Source: Alphaproteobacteria bacterium
GTDB taxonomy: Bacteria; Pseudomonadota; Alphaproteobacteria; Micavibrionales; Micavibrionaceae
Direction of reading: 5' to 3'
DNA: 5,551 nucleotides
Assembly (NCBI GenBank): GCA_020442505.1
Contig: JAGRJZ010000021.1
Span: 1-5,551 of the forward strand
Of the stretch, positions 1-5,078 are shown piece after piece (the stretch's first letter is position 1; every line of letters begins with the position of its first letter). The position numbers were made by a program, and so were the translations under genes. Below the pieces are notes generated by a model, which worked only from the letters and a program-made list of their open reading frames with translations, ran no database searches and was not told the origin of the DNA.

Positions 1-530
1 TCGTAAAGCTGGCTCGGGTGGCGGGGCAAAGGGCCGCCACCCGGGAAGACAACCCCCCAAGGCGCGCTGGTGACTCGTCCGTAAAGCTCCGCGTTGATGA
101 AATTTGCGATCCGTCCAAAAAACAGGCCGATCGGCACGACGCAGCATATAATATCCGTCAGCGCCAAAAGCGGCAAAGCGCGGCGCCATGCGTAAAGGAT
201 CATGGCCGCGATCACGCCCAGCGCGCCGCCGTGAAACGACATGCCGCCGTGCCAAACCTTCAGGGTCTCCAACGGATGCGCAGCATATAAATCCCACTGA
301 TAGAACAGCACGTAGCCAAGTCGTCCCCCCAAAATAACCCCGATAATCGCCCAGGGAAAAAAATCGTCCAGCGCGGCTTTGTCGATCTTTCCCTTCGTTA
401 ACCCGGCAATATAGAGCGCGTAGCGCCAGCCGAGCAAAAACCCCACCAGATAGGCCAGCGCATACCACCGAATATCCAGCGGCCCGATGGACAACGCCAC
501 AGGGTCAATTTGCGGAAAGGAAAGCGCCAT
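1..530 (-). CDS. lgt: Prolipoprotein diacylglyceryl transferase (Lgt), C-terminus cut off by window edge
   Basis: Lgt is the inner-membrane enzyme that moves diacylglycerol from phosphatidylglycerol onto the lipobox cysteine of prolipoproteins, the first step of lipoprotein maturation. I translated 176 complete codons by hand from the ATG at 530. Visible family marks are RWYALAYLVG (about 21-30), GGRLGYVLFY (68-77), HGGMSFHGG (94-102, containing the His equivalent to E. coli His103), GRIANFINAELYGR (139-152, with the Arg and Asn equivalent to E. coli Arg143 and Asn146) and HPSQLYE (171-177). Several hydrophobic membrane segments are evident. The last third of the protein, including the Arg near E. 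coli position 239, lies beyond the left edge. The start is supported by GAGGA at 541-545 on the minus strand, 10 nt before the ATG. The gene is divergent from the UbiK-like gene. The frame is open to the edge, with no sign of damage. Confidence 0.96.
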   Translation of the reverse strand, partial: MALSFPQIDPVALSIGPLDIRWYALAYLVGFLLGWRYALYIAGLTKGKIDKAALDDFFPWAIIGVILGGRLGYVLFYQWDLYAAHPLETLKVWHGGMSFHGGALGVIAAMILYAWRRALPLLALTDIICCVVPIGLFFGRIANFINAELYGRVTSAPWGVVFPGGGPLPRHPSQLY

Positions 531-554
531 GGTATTCTCGTCCTCGCGGAGGGT

Positions 555-568
555 GAAGCGTTCGCTTC
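555..568. repeat. Short inverted repeat in the lgt leader
   Basis: GAAGCG and CGCTTC are perfect 6-bp arms separated by TT. The repeat lies 24 bp upstream of the lgt start codon and just upstream of its ribosome binding site. As RNA it could form a small hairpin with a 5-bp stem and 4-nt loop. No T-run follows, so it does not look like a terminator. It could be a protein binding site, a leader hairpin, or chance. Confidence 0.35.
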
Positions 569-618
569 GCCTGTCTTAACAAACCTTTGGATAAGGGTAA
601 AACTTTTTCACAACTTTC

Positions 619-647
619 TTGCATGCGGCGCGGGGGGCTGCTAATAA
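619..647 (+). promoter_or_regulatory. Possible promoter of the ubiK-like/ybjN pair
   Basis: TTGCAT at 619-624 and TAATAA at 642-647 are separated by 17 bp, the optimal sigma-70 spacing. Each hexamer matches consensus at only about half its positions, and the spacer is G-rich. A transcript from here would start near 654, only about 3 nt before the ATG at 657, so the mRNA would be nearly leaderless. That fits the lack of a Shine-Dalgarno sequence before the ATG. A promoter further upstream in the 126-bp gap is also possible. Confidence 0.3.
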
Positions 648-656
648 CTCGAACCC

Positions 657-896
657 ATGGGAACAAGACCGGGCATGATTGAAGACGTTGCCGCCATGGC
701 CGGAGGCGCGCTGAATATCGTCGGAAGCTTGCGGCATCAGGCACGAGAGGATCTGCGCTCTCGCCTGGGGAGTGCGGCGGACCGCTTGGATCTGGTGCAC
801 CGCGACGACCTGGATCGTGCTCTCGCTATGATCGCGGCGCTGGAACGCCGGATTGCGGTTCTCGAAGGTAAAAAAGCAAAGGGCTCAGCGTCATGA
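657..896 (+). CDS. UbiK/BMFP-type accessory factor family protein
   Basis: This 79-residue protein matches the BMFP (YqiC/UbiK) pattern from memory. A short amphipathic N-terminal helix with DVAAMAGGALN (10-20) is followed by a second basic stretch (25-38). Then comes the family-typical linker DRLDLVHRDDLD (42-53) and a C-terminal coiled coil (about 54-70) with a Lys-rich tail. In E. coli, UbiK is a small trimeric cytosolic/membrane-associated protein that pairs with UbiJ and helps ubiquinone biosynthesis; older work on BMFP proteins reports membrane fusion activity in vitro. A place beside lgt is common in alphaproteobacteria, as I recall. A stop at 645-647 leaves 657 as the first ATG; an internal ATG at 675 (residue 7) is the alternative. 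Neither has a good ribosome binding site. The stop overlaps the next gene by 4 bp (ATGA), so the two are probably translationally coupled. Family membership is fairly secure; the exact role here is inferred. Confidence 0.82.
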   Translation: MGTRPGMIEDVAAMAGGALNIVGSLRHQAREDLRSRLGSAADRLDLVHRDDLDRALAMIAALERRIAVLEGKKAKGSAS

Positions 897-1393
897 TGAA
901 TCACTTTCACGAAAGCGAAACCCTCAATCCGCTGGACGGGGTGGAGGAAATGCTCCACGACCACGATTGGGAGTTCGTCCGCCCACGTCATGACGAATTA
1001 TATCTTCAGGTCACCGGAAAGCGCGGGACATATCAAATCTCATTCCTCTGGCAGGAAGAATTCGGCGCGCTCCAGTTTTTCTGTGAATACGACATGTTAT
1101 TGCCCGACCCCCACGGCCCCGTCGTGGCAAAGACTCTCCAGACCGTCAATCGCACATTATGGCTCGGGCATTTCGACATTATGCCGGAGACCCGCCAGCC
1201 TTGTTTTCGCCATACGAGTCTTCTATCCGGCAACCCGATCGACACGACCGCCGCCAATGTGCGCGATCTGATCGATATCGGCCTGTCCGAATGCGAACGG
1301 CATTACCCGCTTTTCTCCCTCCTGCATCAGGAAAAAGAAATCGACGAAACGGCTTTGGCGTTTGCCACGTGCGAAACCGTTGGCCGGGCTTAA
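893..1393 (+). CDS. YbjN domain-containing protein
   Basis: This 166-residue protein resembles the alphaproteobacterial YbjN-domain family (type III secretion chaperone-like fold), known from memory as COG5465. Recognisable parts are NPLDGVEEML near the start (12-21), FLWQEEFGALQF (51-62), RTLWLGHFDI (87-96), FRHTSLL (105-111), SECERHYP (132-139) and the terminal ETVGRA. E. coli YbjN has been linked to stress and motility regulation, but the molecular role of the alphaproteobacterial version is not established. There is no signal peptide or membrane segment, so it is probably cytosolic. The start lies in ATGATG. The first ATG (893) is chosen because AAAGGG at 878-883 is 9 nt upstream and because it overlaps the stop of the UbiK-like gene by 4 bp. 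The second ATG at 896 cannot be excluded. In related genomes I recall proC following this gene; here a Nudix gene follows instead. Confidence 0.85.
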   Translation: MMNHFHESETLNPLDGVEEMLHDHDWEFVRPRHDELYLQVTGKRGTYQISFLWQEEFGALQFFCEYDMLLPDPHGPVVAKTLQTVNRTLWLGHFDIMPETRQPCFRHTSLLSGNPIDTTAANVRDLIDIGLSECERHYPLFSLLHQEKEIDETALAFATCETVGRA

Positions 1394-1400
1394 GACCACC

Positions 1401-1429
1401 TTGTTCCGCTGCCACGAGAAGGCTATAAT
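1401..1429 (+). promoter_or_regulatory. Sigma-70-like promoter of the Nudix gene
   Basis: TTGTTC at 1401-1406 and a perfect TATAAT at 1424-1429 are separated by exactly 17 bp, in the 58-bp gap after the YbjN gene. Transcription would start near 1436, giving a leader of about 16 nt that just includes the ribosome binding site at 1438-1443. The Nudix gene can therefore be expressed independently of the upstream pair. Confidence 0.6.
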
Positions 1430-1437
1430 GCGCGAAA

Positions 1438-1443
1438 AAGGAG
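1438..1443 (+). promoter_or_regulatory. Ribosome binding site that sets the Nudix start
   Basis: AAGGAG lies 8 nt before the ATG at 1452. This supports 1452 over the upstream in-frame ATGs at 1362 (inside the YbjN gene) and 1428 (which overlaps the -10 box). Confidence 0.8.
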
Positions 1444-1451
1444 CGTTTCTC

Positions 1452-1901
1452 ATGACCGATCGTCCCCACACAGCTGTCGACGCCGTTTTGTTGGACCCCC
1501 GCCGGGGCATTGTGATGGTTCGCCGGCGAAACGATCCGTTCCGGGGAATGCTGGCGCTGCCCGGGGGGTTCGTCCATTACGACGAAACCACCGAGGGAGC
1601 TTGCGTCCGGGAGGTTCAGGAGGAAACAGGCCTGGTCGTCCGGGTGGAATCTCTTTCCTTGATCGGAGTCTATTCGGACCCGCGGCGCGACCCCCGCGGA
1701 CACGTCGTCTCGGCGGCGTATTTCGTCGAGGTCGATTCCTCCGGGGCGCATGCGGGATCAGACGCAGCGGCGGTCGAGCTGGTTTGCGACTGGAAAAATC
1801 AGGACGTCGCCTTCGACCATTACCGTATTCTGCAAGACGCTGAAAAACGCTTTCCGCAAATGGCCGCCGTCAATCTTCCAGAATCGCGTTTAGCTTCATA
1901 G
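1452..1901 (+). CDS. Nudix hydrolase, ADP-ribose pyrophosphatase-like
   Basis: This 149-residue protein contains a complete Nudix box, GX5EX7REUXEEXGU, at residues 39-61. It begins GGFVHYDE and contains REVQEETG (53-60), with the metal-binding Glu residues of the REXXEE core present. The preceding RGMLALPGGF (31-40) and the following SDPRRDPRGHVVSAAYF are typical of the ADP-ribose pyrophosphatase-like group (COG1051 type). Such enzymes cleave nucleoside diphosphates linked to another group, using Mg2+. The substrate cannot be fixed from sequence: ADP-ribose and other housecleaning substrates are all possible. No signal peptide is seen, so it is presumably cytosolic. The start at 1452 is set by AAGGAG and the promoter just upstream. 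The final 32 bp overlap the 3' end of the convergent SCP2 gene. Confidence 0.93.
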   Translation: MTDRPHTAVDAVLLDPRRGIVMVRRRNDPFRGMLALPGGFVHYDETTEGACVREVQEETGLVVRVESLSLIGVYSDPRRDPRGHVVSAAYFVEVDSSGAHAGSDAAAVELVCDWKNQDVAFDHYRILQDAEKRFPQMAAVNLPESRLAS

Positions 1902-2172
1902 CCAGGCCGATAGACCCCTTAACTTTCAACTTTCCCATCATAAAGGCGATGTTAGGGTCTTGTACCCCGTCCAGGATCTTTTCGAACGTCTCGGCGCTGC
2001 ATACCAGCGTGCAATCGGCGTCTTCGTCGTCATGAGACAAAACCGGCGGGGTTTGCGTACCGTCGATAAAGATAACGCCGTCATCTCCGAAATCGAATTT
2101 AACGCTTGCGCTGACGGGTGGGGCCAGTTTCATTTTCTCTTCGATTCGTCTGGAAAGGGATTCAAGGGACAT
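1870..2172 (-). CDS. SCP2 sterol-binding domain protein, stand-alone
   Basis: This 100-residue protein is essentially a single SCP2 (sterol carrier) domain, a small fold with a hydrophobic tunnel for lipid-like ligands. Matching parts are VKFDFGDDGVIFIDGTQ (24-40), DADCTLVCSAETFEKILDG (51-69), DPNIAFMMGKLKVKGSIG (72-89) and AMKLNAIL (91-98), all family-typical. The start at 2172 is chosen because AGGAG (2181-2185, minus strand) lies 8 nt upstream. An in-frame ATG at 2208 overlaps the stop of the PAS gene as TAATG and would add 12 residues. It has only a weak ribosome binding site but could allow coupled translation. The gene is last of the sppA-PAS-SCP2 operon. Its 3' end runs 32 bp into the convergent Nudix gene. 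The ligand is unknown; E. coli UbiJ and UbiT show that bacterial SCP2 domains can serve quinone synthesis. Confidence 0.9.
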   Translation of the reverse strand: MSLESLSRRIEEKMKLAPPVSASVKFDFGDDGVIFIDGTQTPPVLSHDDEDADCTLVCSAETFEKILDGVQDPNIAFMMGKLKVKGSIGLAMKLNAILED

Positions 2173-2180
2173 CGGGCTCT

Positions 2181-2185
2181 CTCCT
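2181..2185 (-). promoter_or_regulatory. Ribosome binding site deciding the SCP2 start
   Basis: On the minus strand this reads AGGAG within GCAGGAGAGAG, 8 nt before the ATG at 2172. It is the best ribosome binding site in the gap between the PAS and SCP2 genes and favours the shorter, 100-residue protein. Confidence 0.75.
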
Positions 2186-2207
2186 GCTTGCAGTTTGCGT
2201 GTTGACA

Positions 2208-2726
2208 TTATCCGTTCAGCCACGGCGTCGCATCCACCGCGTTTTTCCAATCATCGAACCAAACCGTTTCCTTGTTCAGCGGAAAAAGGCAAGTGACGAA
2301 CGCCGTGATCGCCCCGTCCGCTTCGTCCGTAAACGGCAAAATCAGATATTCGTACCCGATCTTTTTCCAAGCCGTCGAAAAGCCTTTTCGCTCATAGACC
2401 GGAAGCGCTTCGTCATGCGCGGTTTTATAGGTCTCTTGTACGACTTTCCGGATCCAGGGATCGAAAAGCACGTCCAGATATTGCCCGGCCATCGGCTCGT
2501 CATAGAGCTTTTGCAGCGCCGGGCCGACGACATCGTAACGAATTCGAAAGGGCGGGTGAAGACTCGAAAACTTGCAATAAGGCGCCAATACCCCGAGGAA
2601 CGCAGCATCAGCGGCCTTCTTCGCGGGAACAGAGCCCCCTGTACCACGCGGCAACGCCGTCCATCGCCGGTAGAGATCCTGAAGATCGCCGTTAGGAATA
2701 TCTGCGATGGATTCGACCAATTTCAT
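2208..2726 (-). CDS. Small PAS_5-like domain protein
   Basis: This 172-residue protein resembles the alphaproteobacterial PAS_5 family (PF07310) as I know it. There is an N-terminal helical lead (LQDLYRRWTALPRG, 15-28), then a PAS-like core with FRIRYDVVGPAL (60-71), MAGQYLDVLFDPW (79-91), an ALPVYERKGF segment (107-116) and YEYLILPFTDEADGAITAFVTCLFP (125-149). No kinase, cyclase or DNA-binding domain is attached, so it is a lone sensory or protein-interaction domain. Its ligand and partner are unknown. GAAAGG at 2733-2738 is 6 nt before the ATG and overlaps the sppA stop codon; the intergenic gap is only 11 nt, so it is co-transcribed with sppA. The family call rests on remembered pattern only. 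Divergent PAS-like or NTF2-like folds are alternatives. Confidence 0.7.
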   Translation of the reverse strand: MKLVESIADIPNGDLQDLYRRWTALPRGTGGSVPAKKAADAAFLGVLAPYCKFSSLHPPFRIRYDVVGPALQKLYDEPMAGQYLDVLFDPWIRKVVQETYKTAHDEALPVYERKGFSTAWKKIGYEYLILPFTDEADGAITAFVTCLFPLNKETVWFDDWKNAVDATPWLNG

Positions 2727-2737
2727 ATTATGCCTTT

Positions 2738-4573
2738 CTACGGCTTGATCGTCAGGGCGGACGGCTCAAAAACCGCCTGTAAAGGTACCAGAAGGCCTGC
2801 AAAAACCTTCAGGGATTCTCCGACGCGGACTTGCCCCTCGATCAGATCCGTGATCTTCTCAAACGGGGAAAGCGGCCTTGGCAGGACCACTACGGCCAGA
2901 TCGTCCCGATTTGCCACCCCCAGCGTTTCGGCCGTATAATCAAGCGCCGCGCTCAAACCGCCCAGCGCGTCCACCAGCCCCCGCTGTTGCGCCTGCGCGC
3001 CGGACCAGACCCGCCCGCGGGCTACGTTGTCAACGTCTTCGGGACTCATGTGACGGCCCTCTGCCACGCGCGCGATAAAGCCTTCGTACGTCCGGTCCAT
3101 CAGTGCGTTAAACCGTTCCGTTCCGCTTTCGGACAAAGGTGCGTTCAAAGACCAGAGCCCCGTATTGTCGCCGTATTGGACCGCATCCCAATTCACCCCT
3201 ATTTTGTTCCACAGACCCGTCAGGGCGACTTTCCCGCCCGCAACCCCGATCGAGCCCGTCAAGCTCCCCGGCAAGGCAAAGATCCGGTCCGCGGGGCTGG
3301 CGATCCAGTAACCGCCCGACGCGGCGGTCGCGCCCATAGAGACGATTACCGGCTTGTTATATTCCTCGCGGGCGCGAACGATCGCGCGGCGGATGGTTTC
3401 CGAGGCAGTAGGCGATCCCCCGGGGCTGTCGATCCGCAGGATAATCGCCTTGATACTGTCATCCTCGGCTGCCGACAGAATGTCTTCAGAAATCGTAGCG
3501 GCGGAGGCGGATTCCTCCCCGTAAAACCCGGAATCGCCGTCCGACACGATCGCGCCGACCGCGTAGACCAGCGCCACCCACGTGCGGGGGTCGTCCTTTT
3601 TCCCTTTGGCCGCGGCCTTGCGCTCATGCGCAAGACCGTGAATGTAACGGCTCAAGGACACGTCCGTTTCGGCGTCGGTCATCATCTCGGCTTTCAGGAT
3701 GTCGGGATAATCGACCCGCTGGACAAGCCCCGCCGCCAAGGCCTCCTCGTCGGTTAAAAGCCCCTTGTCCAACTGAGTCTTAACCGTCATTTCGGAAAGC
3801 CCCCGATCCTGGGCGATCTCGGCGACCATCCGTGTGCCGAGATCGTCGATCAAGGCCTGCGTCGCCGTCCGGTTCGCGGGGGACATTTCCCGATCGGTTA
3901 GACTTTCGAAAATGCTTTTATACTCTTTCCGAGCAAAAAACTCCGGCGCGATCCCCAGCCTGTCGAGCGCGTCCCGGGCAAAGGGCATTTCCGCCCGCAG
4001 GCCGGAGACCGAAACCGTCCCCATCGGCTGGAGCCATATCTGATCGAAGGCGGAGGCCAGATAATACGCCCCCAGCCCCCCCGCTTCGCCATAGGACGAC
4101 GCGTAGATATAGGCCGGCTTGCCGTGGAGCGTCCGGAAGCGGCCCAGCGCCGCGCGCAGCTCCTGAAGATGCGCTAGGTTACCGGGGCCGCCCTTCATCT
4201 CTGCGACGAGTCCGACGACGCGGGGATCGTCCGCGGCCCGTTCCAGCGCGTCGACCACGTCCCGGATGGTCGGCGGCTGCTTGTCGGCGAAGCCTGGAAT
4301 CCCGGCCAGCGCATCGTTCTCGTGCTCGGCGAAGTCCTGATCCAGCGTCAGAGACAAAATCATTCGGTCGGGCAAAGGCGGCGCGGTCTGCGAAGACGCG
4401 TAAAATGCGCCGACGAGTACGGATATCAGCACCATCGCGCCCACCGCCGTACAGGCCCGGATGATCAGCCGCCAGAAAAAAGGCAGCAGCACCCAGCGCG
4501 GCCCCCACGGATTAGTGGATTTTCGACGGGGCCAGGAAAAGAAAGAGGTCTTGTGAAGCCGGTTTTGGGTCAT
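2738..4573 (-). CDS. sppA: Signal peptide peptidase SppA, 67K type
   Basis: SppA is a membrane-anchored serine protease that degrades signal peptides left in the membrane after cleavage. At 611 residues it has the long, two-domain 67K form, close to the E. coli length of 618. A roughly 35-residue basic and Trp-rich cytoplasmic lead is followed by one transmembrane segment (about 35-58). The N-terminal S49 domain carries RKEYKSIFESLTDREMSP, whose Lys219 matches the catalytic Lys209 of E. coli. The C-terminal S49 domain carries IDSPGGSP (381-388) and ATAASGGYWIASPAD, whose Ser419 matches nucleophile Ser409, followed by GSLTGSIGV (436-444). The enzyme therefore looks active. The ATG at 4573 has no clear Shine-Dalgarno sequence, and the next in-frame ATG (residue 47) would fall inside the membrane segment, so 4573 is kept. 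The gene leads an operon with the PAS and SCP2 genes. Confidence 0.96.
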   Translation of the reverse strand: MTQNRLHKTSFFSWPRRKSTNPWGPRWVLLPFFWRLIIRACTAVGAMVLISVLVGAFYASSQTAPPLPDRMILSLTLDQDFAEHENDALAGIPGFADKQPPTIRDVVDALERAADDPRVVGLVAEMKGGPGNLAHLQELRAALGRFRTLHGKPAYIYASSYGEAGGLGAYYLASAFDQIWLQPMGTVSVSGLRAEMPFARDALDRLGIAPEFFARKEYKSIFESLTDREMSPANRTATQALIDDLGTRMVAEIAQDRGLSEMTVKTQLDKGLLTDEEALAAGLVQRVDYPDILKAEMMTDAETDVSLSRYIHGLAHERKAAAKGKKDDPRTWVALVYAVGAIVSDGDSGFYGEESASAATISEDILSAAEDDSIKAIILRIDSPGGSPTASETIRRAIVRAREEYNKPVIVSMGATAASGGYWIASPADRIFALPGSLTGSIGVAGGKVALTGLWNKIGVNWDAVQYGDNTGLWSLNAPLSESGTERFNALMDRTYEGFIARVAEGRHMSPEDVDNVARGRVWSGAQAQQRGLVDALGGLSAALDYTAETLGVANRDDLAVVVLPRPLSPFEKITDLIEGQVRVGESLKVFAGLLVPLQAVFEPSALTIKP

Positions 4574-4677
4574 GGGATATAAAAATTTGCGTTATTAGAA
4601 CGAGTTATGATATTACCCTACCCCGTAAAAAATAAGAAACGATTAAACCAGCAAAAACGAAAAAAGAGGGTGCAACC
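4574..4677. promoter_or_regulatory. AT-rich divergent promoter region between sppA and an unrecognised gene
   Basis: This 104-bp gap is markedly AT-rich against its flanks and must hold the promoters of both divergent units. I see no hexamer pair near consensus. Weak candidates are TTGCGT (4587-4592) followed by AT-rich sequence near 4609-4615 on the plus strand, and TTGCTG (4650-4655) followed by A/T-rich sequence on the minus strand. An imperfect dyad lies at 4592-4613. GAGGG at 4666-4670 is the ribosome binding site of the rightward gene, 7 nt before its ATG. The leftward sppA start has none. Confidence 0.45.
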
Positions 4678-5046
4678 ATGGGAGTGAACGAACATCCCGG
4701 GGATATCGATGCGTGGATTGAGGGACAGGAAGAAAAACATCGGGCGACTCTGTCCTGCCTGAAAGAGGCGTTTGAACAGGCATTAGAGGCCTCTGACGAG
4801 GACGCCATGAGGAATACGGGCGGCCTTGCTTTTGTAATGAAGGTAACGGAATTTACATCAGGTTCATGCCAGAATATGAGCGTGCCGGAGACGGTCAAAG
4901 CCCGCGCCTCTGAAGCCATGATTGCCGCCTTTAAACGAAGTAGCAATCCGCAGGGAGACCGTTCTACGATCGTTCTGGCCGGTCTTCAATCTGCTTTGAA
5001 CGTCTTAAAGCAAAGACACAAATCCTTAATTTTGATTGTATCCTGA
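4678..5046 (+). CDS. Hypothetical protein, family not recognised
   Basis: I do not recognise this 122-residue protein. It looks mainly helical and soluble: an acidic N-terminal half with a likely helix at about 17-48 (EEKHRATLSCLKEAFEQALEA within it), a middle stretch with Cys64, a second helical part (70-88) and a C-terminal part ending in a short hydrophobic run, LILIVS. There is no signal peptide, membrane segment or metal motif; the two cysteines (27 and 64) are far apart. That it is a real gene is supported by GAGGG 7 nt before the ATG, an AT-rich region just upstream and an undisturbed frame. G+C over 4681-5040 is about 50% by hand count, and only 20 of 60 over 4981-5040, visibly lower than the neighbouring sppA and cysD genes. 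This may point to recent acquisition or a fast-evolving orphan. It converges on cysD with a 32-bp gap. Confidence 0.65.
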   Translation: MGVNEHPGDIDAWIEGQEEKHRATLSCLKEAFEQALEASDEDAMRNTGGLAFVMKVTEFTSGSCQNMSVPETVKARASEAMIAAFKRSSNPQGDRSTIVLAGLQSALNVLKQRHKSLILIVS

Positions 5047-5078
5047 ACCGTTCGTGGATGTCATGATCGGCGACCCAT

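Noticed and set aside
18..290. Plus-strand open frame of 90 codons
   Set aside because: It lies antisense to lgt, whose HGGMSFHGG and GRIANFIN motifs are read clearly on the minus strand.
1179..1751. Minus-strand open frame of 190 codons
   Set aside because: It is antisense to the YbjN and Nudix genes, both of which have recognisable motifs; its own translation shows none.
2118..2939. Long open frame (273 codons) on the plus strand
   Set aside because: It runs antisense to the PAS gene and parts of the SCP2 and sppA genes, its protein is Arg- and Pro-rich without recognisable domains, and it is best explained by GC-rich third positions of the real genes.
2831..3757. Plus-strand open frame of 308 codons
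   Set aside because: It is entirely antisense to sppA, whose protease motifs are clear. The translation is low-complexity, rich in Arg, Pro and Gly, and has no proper ribosome binding site or family resemblance.
3832..4464. Plus-strand open frame of 210 codons
   Set aside because: It is antisense to sppA and extremely Arg/Pro/Ser-rich, which is typical of a shadow frame in GC-rich DNA.
4605..4946. Minus-strand open frame of 113 codons opposite the hypothetical gene
   Set aside because: It ends in the sppA upstream region and has no good ribosome binding site. The plus-strand frame has a well-placed GAGGG and an AT-rich upstream region, so it is the better choice, though neither protein is recognised.
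5047..5078. Possible bidirectional terminator between the hypothetical gene and cysD
   Set aside because: I looked for a GC-rich hairpin followed by a T-run on either strand and found none in these 32 bases.
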